This document shows, in pieces, positions 41,149-53,000 of a DNA stretch of 64,000 nucleotides. The first letter of the stretch is position 1. Every line of letters begins with the position of its first letter. Position numbers and translations under genes: made by a program. Below the pieces are notes generated by a model. The model ran no database searches, was not told the DNA's origin, and saw only the letters and a program-made list of their open reading frames with translations. Origin of the DNA: Leuctra nigra (Eukaryota; Arthropoda; Insecta; Plecoptera; Leuctridae); assembly GCA_934045905.1 (NCBI GenBank), contig OW203769.1, forward strand, positions 1,682,202 through 1,746,201. The letters run 5' to 3'.

Positions 41149-43690
41149 AATTTTTTAACAACATATTTTGATTACCCAGGAATACACTAAATTAATATTT
41201 TTAATATTTTAATTCTTAATTGTTATTTATTTATTTATGATTTTTTTTTCACAGAACGTACTTAAATGCACCCTTTCAAATTAAATTGGAGTGGGAAAAC
41301 TCGCTCACAAAAATATAGGCCCCAAAACATAAGTACTTAATATAATGCCGGCTGGCCAAGCTATAAGTCACACTTTTTACCATAATACTAATTCTAAATC
41401 TAATCCACTTGATTCAATTTCTTCTTCTTCTTCCTCCTCTTCTTCTTCTTCTTCTGCTTGTTTTTCATCAAAATCTATGTCATCCTTCTATCCACATCTC
41501 AACATCTTCTCTCCTATTCTTCTTATCATCCACATATTTTTCTACCCTGCTTTCTTTCGTCTCTATTTCCTTTCTATCCACTAACTCATTCCATTTCTCC
41601 TTCTCTCTCCACATTTCTTGGTTCTTCACACTCTCCCAACTTTCCCCACGATCTACAATATCTTGTTTTATCTGCTCAAACCATCTTGTACGATATTTAT
41701 TATGATATTTATGTATGATTTTAATTTAAAAAATACATGTATTTTTATAGAAAATAATTTAAAAAATCGAGATTTTGGCTACATTCTGCAATAGTAATAT
41801 AGTGTTTTTTTAAATCTTGAAAATAAAATATTTGTGAACATTTTATAGACTTTTGGAACACTTGAATACTTGCAGAAAAAAACCCATTACATTATGTAGG
41901 TATGTAACACATAATAAAAGTAAAAAAATAATAGAAAGCCAACAAAATATACAAGCCGTAGACTTTTTACTAAGACAATTTTTAAACATAAATTTTTTAC
42001 CATATTTTTTAAAATTAACATAATATTAAACAATATTTCTTAATCCAATATTTGAATTAGTGTCATTGATACACATCTGCGAAACGGTTTTCCCTTCACT
42101 CTGGTTCAATAATGTAACATGCATGGTGTTATAATTGCTGCCCTACTGCATGTATTGTGTAGGAACTTCGTGTATTAAGATGCCGTGACATTTAACAATC
42201 AATCAATCAATCAATCACATCAATCAACTTGCCGCTCCGCATGTGCTCTGGCGCTGCTTGAGGCGCATCAATGAAAAGCTGGAATCTATTTCCAGTAGAA
42301 ATAAGCGGAAACTTTACGTTGAAGACTAACTTTATACCCACGAAAACACAAGACGTTTTAATAGATTCTAGTTAATGTCAAACATGATTCTATTATTGGA
42401 CCCCAAGTTCAAACAATCTTATTATTCTAGTGTATTTTTATACCTAATGGTTTATTGACGTATGCTAATGAGGATGATTGATGAAGAATGGATAAAGTGG
42501 ATGTGTGGAAGTTTGAACAACAAAATTTAACCGTGTATACGCACCGAGTGTTGACCCACTTTTGTTTCTGAAAATGAGAAACAGCGCCAAGGGTGGCATA
42601 AATTAGCAACTCTTGGTATGATCCTCATACCCTTAGTTGCAGCAATTAGTAAACATTACTCATTGAATGCATTCTTACAATAATACTCCAAATGTAATTT
42701 CGCTGTGCAAAATGTATGAAGTGTCAAAAATTCCACTGAGTCTGATAAAATTATTAATATGCTCCTCTCTTTTACCAACTCTGAGCTATTTTGAGTTATC
42801 TGTGGATTTTTATCGGTTGCTATGGCCATGGCCAATTAGAGATCATAATAATGCTGATTCTTCGCTGCACAGTTTTGCCCATTTCTCTCGCTAGTGGCGC
42901 TGGGGGTATGAACACTCGGTGCCTATAGAGAAAAAGAATATAATTTAAGAGCAGTTAAATTATCAAATATCCACTAATTCTGGTTAATCTAAAATACCTT
43001 ACCTTATACCCTATGGCGCTACGGCCCTTGCAGAGCCCTGGCCTCCTCGGTAAATCTAAAATACCAGCAGTTTTACTTTAATATTTTTAACATTTCTGTA
43101 CTTATTTTTCGGCAACTTTTATCGATTGAAAATCGGGAATTATCTTAAAACTATAATATAAACAATTCGTATAGATTAATATTTTTGATTAAAGGTGAAC
43201 TTATGTTGTGTTTTGCTATTATCAGTGCATAATCTAGAATAATACTAAAAATGATATGATCTAATTGACTTATATTTTAATCCGACGTTTCGGTATTTCT
43301 CAATTTAATCTTTTCGAGGAACGAAATTAACATTATTAATACCTAGGGATTGAAATGACAAACTGTCAGATGTGAATGGAAATTAAAACTCAGTATAGTC
43401 TGACATTTATGTATTTCTTTTTCAAATATTGTTCTTTATTTATTTAGTTTCATTTGACAGTTGTTCCAGTTTATGAGCGACTTTTTCTCTGCGCTTCTTT
43501 TTGCCTGTGATTTTGCCCACAATGCCCAGGTCCTACTAGACAGGCTCTCAAGGTCACACAATACAACCAATAGATCAAAAAATGTGCACATTCACTAATG
43601 CCATTTGAGCGGTAGCAGAGCGGAGAACCGCGGAGAGCGGTTTCTTAGCTAGATCCTGTGATATTTATGAATATGAACTGCAAGTTTAAA
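41149..43690. other. AT-rich DNA with microsatellites, no supported gene
   Basis: A TTC/TCC microsatellite lies at about 41418-41460 and an AATC run at about 42197-42222. The open frames at 41345-41718 are the microsatellite read in three frames. Nothing else is recognised. Confidence 0.5.
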
Positions 43691-43760
43691 TGATTTTATT
43701 ACAGGTTGGATTCGAGCCCACGACCTTTAGATTGCCGCTCTAAGCGTCTGATGTTCATTG
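43690..43760 (-). repeat. tRNA-like (SINE-head) fragment
   Basis: On the minus strand CTTAGAGCGGCAATCTAAAG, then GTCGTGGGCTCGAATCCAAC resembles the anticodon arm and T-arm with a B box. No full cloverleaf or terminator is seen, so this is not called a functional tRNA. Confidence 0.4.
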
Positions 43761-43789
43761 GTTGATCATTGAAAATTAACCCGCTTGAC

Positions 43790-45140
43790 CAATCAACTTA
43801 AAATGTTTCATGGTTATTGGGACTAACATTTAACCAAAATGTTTTTTTTTAGTGTTTTCAGACAAATAGCTCAATAACTTCGAAAGATTAATTGAAAATT
43901 TTCTCGACATTTTATGCTTGTATTGAAATATTTGTAAAATGTATTCCAAGAAATTATCACCAATCCTTTGACGTATTTGATTCCATGTTTTCCACGGCCC
44001 ATAGAGCAGCAACTTTCACACGAATATCAATTCGCATGCGACACCACACTGAGAGAAATAAATGTGAAAATATTTACGCTGAAAATATTTCGCTGGTTTT
44101 GGCGAAGTTTACACTTGTTTTAGCAACCACGTTTCGCTGGATTAGCGAAATCAGTTTCACAAACCGAACTAATTGGGTCTTGCGATTTAATTTCACTAGT
44201 GTTGCGAAATGTTTCATGTGACAAATAATCGTTCTTTTAGTGAAATATTTACGCAAATTTTGTGTAACTATTTTCTTAAAAGCTGTGAAATTATTTACGC
44301 TAAAAACATTATGCTGCGTTTAACGAAAATTTTCATTGTTTTAGCAACAAATTTAGCAGGAATAACGAAGGACTTTTCACTATTCGGGTCTTGCGATTTA
44401 ATTTTACTAGATTTGCGAAATGTTTTCGCAGCGGCAAACGTGATCGATCGTTTAGTAGAATACTTACACTAAACCAGTGTAACATTTTAACATTTTGAAT
44501 CTAGCGTCAGTAAATATTTCGCTAACTCCTCGCATCGTTCTTGTACGATTGTGACCGCTTCTACCATCACCCGTCCGCACAGCCAGTTGGTCTACACGCT
44601 GTCTTCGAAATCTGCCGACCCGGGTTCGAATCACGCCCGAATCTCAACTAATCAAAGTGCGTTTTAATTTCAGATTCTAGTCACAAATGTAATCATCTCT
44701 GTGAATATGTACTCAGATTGTAGTTGTAAGTAAATCCTGTGAAGTAATCGTCAAATAACTTTTAAATTTTTTAATAATAAAATTTAACATTGGTATAGCT
44801 TAGCGAAAAATAATCGCTAATCCAGCGCAATATTTGCTATGTTTTTTTCTTACGTGTTATATTGGGGCCTGCGAAAAATTTCGCTATAATCCAGCGAAAC
44901 TGTATCACTAAAGTTGCATATTTAGACAGGGAAACAATTACACTAAATATGTGAAACAATTTTCACTGGCCTAGTACAAATATTGCGGTAGAAGTCTGCG
45001 AAACCCTTTTCGCTATTTTTGTGAAATTAAATCCCTGTGTCTAGTTCAATGAGACTCTTACGCTGTTCCAGCGTAAGTTTCGCATGAAATTTCTCTCAGT
45101 GCAAGGCTCGCTTATCAACGCGTTACACAGAGTGTTTTCT
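43790..45140 (+). mobile_element. Helitron-like 3' part, interrupted by a MITE
   Basis: Family blocks (CCAATCAACTTAAAATGTTTCATGG-like text, split around 43790-43830) lead to a 3' end ATCAACGCGTTACACAGAGT...CTTAG at about 45140, where the usual CCTAG has become CTTAG. The element is split by the insertion at 44047-45101. Confidence 0.5.
44047..45101. mobile_element. MITE with CACTGAGAGAAAT ends
   Basis: Left end CACTGAGAGAAATAAATG and right end GAAATTTCTCTCAGTG form a 13-bp inverted repeat, with CA on both sides. No transposase is encoded. The interior is unusually full of short TTCGC/GCGAA motifs, and around 44563-44640 it contains a tRNA-like segment with a B-box GGGTTCGAATC. Confidence 0.7.
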
Positions 45141-45389
45141 TAGTGATTATTTTTAGAATAAGTATTCCGTGAAACGTTGAACGGAAATTGAAAATGGAGC
45201 TACAATTTGAACTTCTTTTATTCACCAGTGCGGCAATAAATGAAGTCTATTTATATAAAGCTTCATTCCACTTGCCTTGCATGGTACAGAAAGTACATCA
45301 TATTACATAATAAACTAAATGTCATAACACAATTTATAAAACTGTCCGACCTGATTCAATACTAAGTAAAAGTGCTCTATTTCCACGGA

Positions 45390-45470
45390 ACCCGATCACG
45401 TGACGGACCCTGATCGTTCTGGAGGGACACGTGACTGGACCCTGATCGCCTGGATCGCGTGACTCCGCTT
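45390..45470. repeat. Diverged triplicate with E-box motifs
   Basis: CACGTGAC, CACGTGAC and a degenerate GCGTGAC occur with GGACCCTGATCG-type spacers, in a GC-rich island of the surrounding AT-rich DNA. CACGTG is the E-box core. No adjacent coding exon is recognised. Confidence 0.45.
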
Positions 45471-46240
45471 CGTTATAACTTGTCGTCGTCGCTGTAATTT
45501 CTACGTCAAAGCAAAATGCCATCGCAGTCGAACGTGCTGTCTCCATTCGTCGCGTCGCTTGTTGTGCGCAGGAATAAAACTAATATGTTCCTTCTTAGAT
45601 GTTGGTAATATTAATTTTAATCTAATTATTATTAAGGAAGTCGTAACAGTTACGAACGGCCCATTGAATGTGTACGAACTGTTAGCGTGTAGAAGGTCGT
45701 GGTAAATGACATGCGACTACTGCATGGGAATTTATTATTTATATTAATTAATCATCAAATAAGAGACAATTCTGCGGAAAGTTAGATTATTTATTAGATA
45801 AGGTGGAGTAATTGGGAATGTATGTGTAGTTTAATTGGTTGCACGCAATTCTTGTGTGATTAATGGGATATTTGCACGGTACGTCGCTGAAGCTCTTTCT
45901 TTGTATTAGAAGTCATTTTATCTGGAATAGAGAATTAATATTACTTATAGTAGTGTTCATCGTTGATTTTCTGTGACTAGCCTAATGGTGATTGATAGGT
46001 GATGATTAATGATACAAGCTAAACGGTGACATTCTTGAGAGAGTTCATAAAATTAAGGTGGTGCAAGCGCGAGCGATTTTGCCGTTTGTTACATACACTT
46101 TTTTGGATACGACTGAAAACAAAATGGGTTGACGGAACGATTTGAATTTTTAATCATGATTAGATAAAATACAAAGTTAGGGTTATCACTTTGGTAATTT
46201 TTTATTTTTTGCTTTATGTAATAATTGGGAACGTATGTTT
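45470..46240. other. AT-rich DNA, nothing recognised
   Basis: No exon, RNA gene or bounded repeat is visible between the E-box triplicate and the tRNA-derived SINE. Confidence 0.5.
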
Positions 46241-46380
46241 CTGATGGAAAAATTCCATGGAGAAAAGATGATAGGAAGGGATGTGCGTTGTGAAAAAATA
46301 TCCGACCGAACCGAGGCTCGAACCCAGGACCTTTCACTTGCCGGGTGAGAGCTCTACCAATGAGCTATGCGGTCGGAGTG
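46240..46380 (-). mobile_element. tRNA-derived SINE head
   Basis: The minus strand of 46302-46376 folds like a tRNA. It has a 7-bp acceptor stem CCGACCG/CGGTCGG, a D-arm TAGCTCATTGGTAGAGC with A box and a T-arm GGTCCTGGGTTCGAGCC with B box. Its anticodon-loop CCGGCAA would place GGC, but position 33 is C. The same downstream flank (GATGATAGG.AGGGATGTGC) is attached to a decayed copy at 59338-59425, so this is a SINE family, not a single tRNA gene. Confidence 0.6.
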
Positions 46381-46740
46381 AATAAGGAGTTATAATCAGT
46401 TGATTTTTTATATTTTTTTATATTTTCATGTATCGCTGGGTGCCGTAAGAAATTTAATTTTAAAAATGTGTCAAGTGATAACCCTGAGTTTGTATTTTAT
46501 CCAATCATGATTAAAATTTGAGACCAATTGGTTAACGGGTTTGGTCTCCAATCGTATAAGAAATTTCAAAGTTTTGCGCGGTTTTGATGAATACCTAACC
46601 GGTGCCTATAATTAACAAGGCACGAATCACAAATGAAAAAGTGCTACTAATATACAATCAGACTGATCTTGTAAACATCCTATCACAGTAACACCCACTT
46701 ATAAAAAAAATTCTCTCTCAATTTGCTAAAACGGCATCAT

Positions 46741-47360
46741 TAAGCGAGCGGAGCGAGCGTCTCCACTTGAAACTTATGGCTCGAATCTCTTTTTTTTTAT
46801 TATTGTTTGTATCTGTGCTTTTGGCGTCTCCTGCCAAACGAAGTAATGGATCAGGCTAATTTTTTCACGAAACTTATATTACTATACTGGTTGTGGTCAA
46901 AATGATTTTCAGCAGGTTTGCTCCTTTGGTTTCATCGGAAATCGGAAACTAAATCTTCTACGAAATGTTCATAAAATACCTATGGACCATGATAACTTTG
47001 TTTCTGTATAGGTACATCAGTAGGCAGTGACATTTGTTTCACAATTATTTTGACATTGACAGGAGTTGTTATTCTTGGAAGTATTTGGTGAACATAAGGT
47101 TTTGTGGTAATCTAGCCAATATCTGTAGAAAAATGGCTGTGATTTTGGAAGTGACGGGAAAGTATTTTGCTTCTCTTGGATATTATATTGTATGCAAGGT
47201 TTTGTGGCAATCTTCCCAGTTTCTGAAGAAAATTTGACCTCTTATGTTATCCTGCAAGTGATTATTTGAGGAATTATTTGTGATTATTTGATAGATCATG
47301 GTTAGATGTGCTGCACACCGGTGCTCGCTTATCAACGCGTTACACCGAGCGTTTTCCTAG
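46741..47360 (+). mobile_element. Helitron-like element, 620-bp version
   Basis: Begins TAAGCGAGCGGAGCGAGCGT and ends ATCAACGCGTTACACCGAGC...TTTTCCTAG at 47357-47360. The ends are those of 2961-5036 but the interior is short and different. Confidence 0.55.
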
Positions 47361-47505
47361 TTATTATAATTATAGATCACTAGATTATTAGATCATGCCG
47401 CATGATCTAACCGAATTTCCGTAATAAGAATAATCACTAGGGATATGCTGGATTTCTGTGATGTACTTATTTCATGTATTTCTCAATTCAGACGAACAGA
47501 ACAAC

Positions 47506-47825
47506 AGGAGGCCAAGTCTTGAAACTTACGCCTTCAGGACGCAAACGCTCTCGGACGTCATAAAGTCCCATTTACTGTAAGAATGATCGACATTGAAACA
47601 TAAAGTCAAGCCACTTATTTGATTGTCATCCAGCAATCTATTGTAAACAATTTATTAACATTATAATTATTATTACAGATATTATACAGTCATACAACCT
47701 TATTCAAAATTAAGCTAAACAGTTATCTGTAGATTTCAAGGTCGTCATTCTTACAGTAAATGGGACTTTATGACGTCCTAGAGCGTTTGCGTCCTGAAGG
47801 CGTAAGTTTCAAGACTTGGCCTCCA
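47506..47825. mobile_element. Foldback element with AGGAGGCCAAGTCTTGAA terminus
   Basis: Arms of about 85-90 bp: left AGGAGGCCAAGTCTTGAAAC, TTACGCCTTCAGGACGCAAA, CATTTACTGTAAGAATGA; right their complements ending AAGACTTGGCCTCC. The outer 18 bp match 35024; the inner stem does not. Confidence 0.8.
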
Positions 47826-48509
47826 GTACGACCATATTTAGATTATGCATCGATAATTTGGAATCCACATCAAGTTACCAAATTTGAACCTCTTCTTGAA
47901 AAGGTTCAGCAGCTTTTCATAAAATAGTTTTGTTATAAAAATTAGATGAACACCACAGGAGAGATATCATGATTTATTCTGGTCAGCTAAATTGAACACG
48001 CTTTGACAAAGGAGAAAACTAGCTGACATTTTTATTCCTTTATAAATGACTAAATAACTCAATCGACTGTCCTCAACTTCTGTCTAAAGTCAGTTCCGAA
48101 GCTCCACTCGCCATAAAACTTCATTTAAAACTCATAACAGCGTAGGATGCACATTTATAAACTTTATTGTATGAATATAATAATTCATTAAAGCAATTCA
48201 AAGTTTCGGGATATTTCGTCATGTTTTATATAAAATTATTATTTTTTTTTGTCAACAGTTTCGATTTAATATCAAAATCTTCCTCATTTGATGTATTTGA
48301 TATAAGATAATTTTAATATTCAAATTGATAGCACTTAATATATTTTCACAGCTCTATTCAAAATATTAGTTCCACTTTTAATAAATATATATGTATTTGA
48401 TTTAACCCCAGATTATAGATTAGGTTGATGCATTATTCAGAGTTTGTGTGATCATCATTCCAATTTTCCTATTCTGTCAACTCTTTTATCGATTGATTTA
48501 CTCTATACA

Positions 48510-48990
48510 CTAGGAAAACGCTCGGTGTACGCTTTTTAAAGAGAGCACTGGTATGTACAGCACATATAACCATGATCTAACAGATATTCCGAAAATAATC
48601 CCTGAATAATCACTTGCAGGATCACAGAAGAGTTCAGATTTTCTTTTGAATATTCTGGAAAGATTGCCACAAAGACGAAATGACAATGTTAAAGGAAAAC
48701 ATTAATGTCACTGTCTCCAGGAAGTACTACAGACATTTGCAGGGATCATAGTCAAATAGATATTTTATAAACTTTCGTAAAACATTTCGTTGCTATAGTA
48801 ATGATACAACATAGGTAAATCCAATTTCCAATGAAACCAATTGACCGATCTTGCTGAAAATCATTACGACCACAACTAGAATAGTATTATAAGTTTTGTG
48901 AAAAATTTTACCTGAGACTGACAGACAGACAGACAAGCAGGCAGGCAAAAAAAACAGATTCCAATAAATAAATAAAAGATGGATGGTAGA
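48510..48990 (-). mobile_element. Helitron-like element, truncated
   Basis: CTAGGAAAACGCTCGGTGTA at 48510 is the reversed 3' end. The interior includes ACCGATCTTGCTGAAAATCA shared with 46741-47360. The 5' end is not found. Confidence 0.45.
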
Positions 48991-50037
48991 AGGAGGTGGT
49001 TGTGGCCCAGTATTTGCCTCTTCAGGAAGAAATCAGGATGAAATTATTATTTATTTTAATCTGTTCAAATCAAAATATTTACTAGTTTTGTGGAATCAAA
49101 CGTGATTTTAATCTTGACTACTTCTGTTCAATGTATTTTTCTGAAATAGACTATGAAAAGAAAAAGAAGCACATTGTACAACGTACGAGTTATATTCTCA
49201 TTGAAGCATTATTGATTCGCTGCCCCTCACTCCATAACTAAACGTATCCCGCATTCAATAAATAGTAATATTATTATAATAATTAATCATTTAAGAAACT
49301 ATAATAATCGAAGATCTTTCGAAAAATCAGGTAAAATCTTGTCTCTTTTGTGATTTTTTCCACCCTTATATGTAGGAATATTACACAGTTCAGTGTTTGA
49401 GCTGTATGCTTATACAGAAACATTGCAAAGTTCAACTAGTTTATGAAATACTAGTGCTTTATTAAACAGAAGACAACCTATCAAAAATATTTCATAATTA
49501 CTAGGGCTAGGATGTTTAGGACATATCATTGTTTAGATTTTTTGTTCAGACACGTCTAAAAATGATACATACATGTTTCATGTGTTGCTTTAAAAATATG
49601 TTTCATTTTGCCTGAAAATTAATTTTTCTCAATTTGTTATGTATTTAGTTCAAAACTTTTTTAGGTCCCTTTTTAAAAAATATTTGGGAAAAATATGAAA
49701 TGTTTGTTGCAAGTTACAACAATTTTATGAATGTTGGACTAGGCCACAATTCATAAAATATCCATCCACCATTTGGATGGCCATCAACAAATTGACACTT
49801 GATACATCAACAAATTCACACAATAATAAGTTAATTTTAATAAATTACTCCAAGTCCAACTCCTACACCGATAAATCGAGTTATGTTGACGACTCTTACA
49901 TACCATACAATTTATTGGTCCCTTTTCAGGATTTTGTGGTCCTTTTTAAATAGTTTTAATGTGCTATTTGGCCGTTTCATAGGTCCTAATCATCCTAGCC
50001 CTAATAATTACGTACCACTACGAAGCGAATGTTATTC
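48991..50037. other. AT-rich DNA, nothing recognised
   Basis: No exon or bounded repeat is visible between the truncated element and the terminal exon of the Ig-domain gene. Confidence 0.5.
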
Positions 50038-53000
50038 CTATTTCTCTTGTTTTCCGCTCTCTGGTTTGGCTTGCTCCGGGGTCGAGTCTTCCTGTTGTGT
50101 CAGCCTCACTTGGAACTCCTCGCGCTTCTGCAATGACTTCGGGTCCACGAGAACCACCACGATGCCGGCGCTGAAGTCCGAGGAACTCACTGTCAAGATC
50201 TCCAGCTTCCCGCCCTGGAGCAAGTCAAGAAGAACATTAACAGAAGTGTTGTCACTTGGAACTCCTCGCGCTTCTGCAATGACTTCGGGTCCACGAGAAC
50301 CACCACGATGCCGGCGCTGAAGTCCGAGGAGCTCACTGTCAAGATCTCCAGCTTCCCGCCCTGGAGCAAGTCAAGAAGAACATCAACAGAAGTGTTGTCA
50401 CTTGGCCCTATGGCTGGTGGGTTAAGTACCATGGTCCTCGTCAGCATTGAACGCGGTCAGCGGTTGGATGGGTGACCAACTCTGCCTTGCCAGTTGAAAC
50501 ACCGGCTCTTGGAATGACGTATAATTTAGAGATTTAGTAAAATACGTACCTTATATTTGAAGTATTCCTCGCCCCTAACAATTTGCTCATTGAGTAATAT
50601 TAAAGCCTTGGGATTGGAGATCTTCGACGGAATGTGAACTTCCACCCTCTTTCCCTCAGTCGCCACTTGCTTCACTTCAATACTGGCGTTGTTACTTGTA
50701 TCTGCGAGAGAAGAAGACAAGTTATCTTATATTATGTTGAGAGCATTCGAGAAATTAGAAAGTAAGAGAATGATGAGAGGGTCATCATTAACCCTATTAT
50801 TCTCAACAGAGCAGAAGCTCCAACAGTGAGAATGTAATATAGAGAAGGGAGTATTTGAAACCCGGTACCGGCATGTAGCCTACTCCTGACGAAAGATATC
50901 AAGGGGGCCAACGGCTTAACGTCCCTTCCAAAGGACGGTGTAACATTCACAGCACGGGCCTCCACAACCCGCACCGTCGAGAGACTGATAACAGGTGGAG
51001 AGAGGTCGTCACACTAACCCCCAAACACCCCAGTCTCTCTGGCCCAACGGCAGAAACTGGCATGTCAGAGTTGAATGGTCACCCATCTAACCACTGACGG
51101 CGTTCAATGTTGCCAACACCAGCCGCTGGGTATAAATTAATTTTATTTCATTTTAAATGAGCGGTCGTAGCGAGCGACTTCTTTGCCTCTTTTGGCAAGG
51201 ACTCTCACGCTATCTTCACACTCAAAAGTATAAATTTCCGATCATAAGCATTAATTTTAAATATCGTTTATATTTTGGCATATAAACTGTATCCTGTCAA
51301 TTGATGTCATATTTTTTAATGTGTATAACTATGGCAACCATGTAACCATACACTTCGACTCTACCCTACGTTTTAAAAAGCATACATCAACCCTTCTGCA
51401 ATCGTGCTATTCCAAATTAAAACATTTGTACCAATTTAAAAATATTCTGTCACGAAAACTTAAATTCCTGCTTGTTGAATCATTAATAATCTCAAAATTT
51501 GATTACGGCGACGTTATCTATGGAAACTGCCTTGATAGTGTGAGCGCTAAAAGACTCCAAACTGCGCAAAACTCTTGCCTACGCTTCGCATTAAACATTA
51601 GACGCTACGATCCTGTCTTAAAGAGACCAAATCATATTTCCTGCCATTAGGCAGACGTTGGCCGGCTCAAACTCCAGGAAAGACGTAATTTACATATATG
51701 CATCCAAGTCAATAAAATCCTAGAAACTGGACAACCAGAATACCTCCGTAGCAAACTCACTAAAAGAAAATACATTCATTCAGAAAACACACGTACTCTA
51801 CATACTCTACAAATTTATTCCAAAGATCGTTTTCATTTAATGCAGTGAAATATTATAGTGAGATCCCAAATTCTATGCACAGCGTACAGCACAAGCTATT
51901 TAAACCACTTGAATTTAAATTTAATTTTTTTGAATGCAAATGTATACACTTTTGATAGGTTTTTTTTTATTAGAGATTTAACACATACAAAATATTATGC
52001 ACTTTGCCTTGCTAAGCTATAAAATAAATTAAGCTTATCAGCAGGAGTACTACACATAAACAAATTCATATAATTCATATCAAATCTCAACAAAAGTTTT
52101 CCAACAAATTTGTTGTTCTTCTTAAAAAAATGTTCCTGGAGAGAAATCGAGCTAATAAATAATACATATTGTAGATAAGTACCTAAACTTTTCCTTATAT
52201 TCACAAAATTACTTGACACTGTACCACTAAAGAGAAGCCACTGGCTTAACTTCGCTCTAAAAATAAAGATATTTATTATTATTATAACATGATATTTGGT
52301 TTTTTTAAATCTTGCCAAAATATCAAAATATAATATAAAATACAATATAAAATATATCAATATATCAACTGAATTTAAATTTAATTTTTGTGAATGCAAA
52401 TTTATACACTTTTGTGTGTTCAAATAGTATGTTTCCAACAAATTTGTTGTTCTATAGTTCGTACTAAAAATATGCAACTTCCCTATTGATATACCTATAT
52501 GATTGATTATTTTAATGATTCTGATAATTCTATGAATTTTGAATTCACTATGAATACACATCAGAGGTGATATATACTTGCTCTTGTGTGTGTTCAAATG
52601 GCCCTTATATATTAAAAAAACCTGATGGTGCGAAACATTATAAAATTTAAAAAAAAAATTGAAGAACCGTGCGCGTCCCATTAAGAGTGTTCGCGTACTC
52701 ACACGTGACCTGGATGGTGTTCGTCTTCGTCATGACGCCGTGCATCCCCGGGTGTGCGACCTCGCAGGTCAAGTTCTTCCCGTCGTCCAGCAGAGAGACG
52801 ACTTGCGTGACGTTCTGCTGCGTGACCATGTTGCTCCAGACGAACATCCACTCGGTGTTGTTGATGGGGGAGTCGTCGTCGTCGTCGGCCCGGATCACGA
52901 CGCCGCCCAGCGTCCACTTGAAGGAGGCGGCGGGACGGGCGTAGCGCGCCATGCACACGGCGTCCAGGGCGCTGCCCTCTGGGAAGCTCAGAGACATCTG

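Noticed and set aside
41345..41718. Ser/Phe/Leu-rich short frames
   Set aside because: Products of a TTC/TCC microsatellite read in three frames.
46302..46376. Functional tRNA with anticodon GGC
   Set aside because: Position 33 is C, the anticodon stem has a mismatch, and the flank is shared with another decayed copy at 59338, so a SINE head is more likely.
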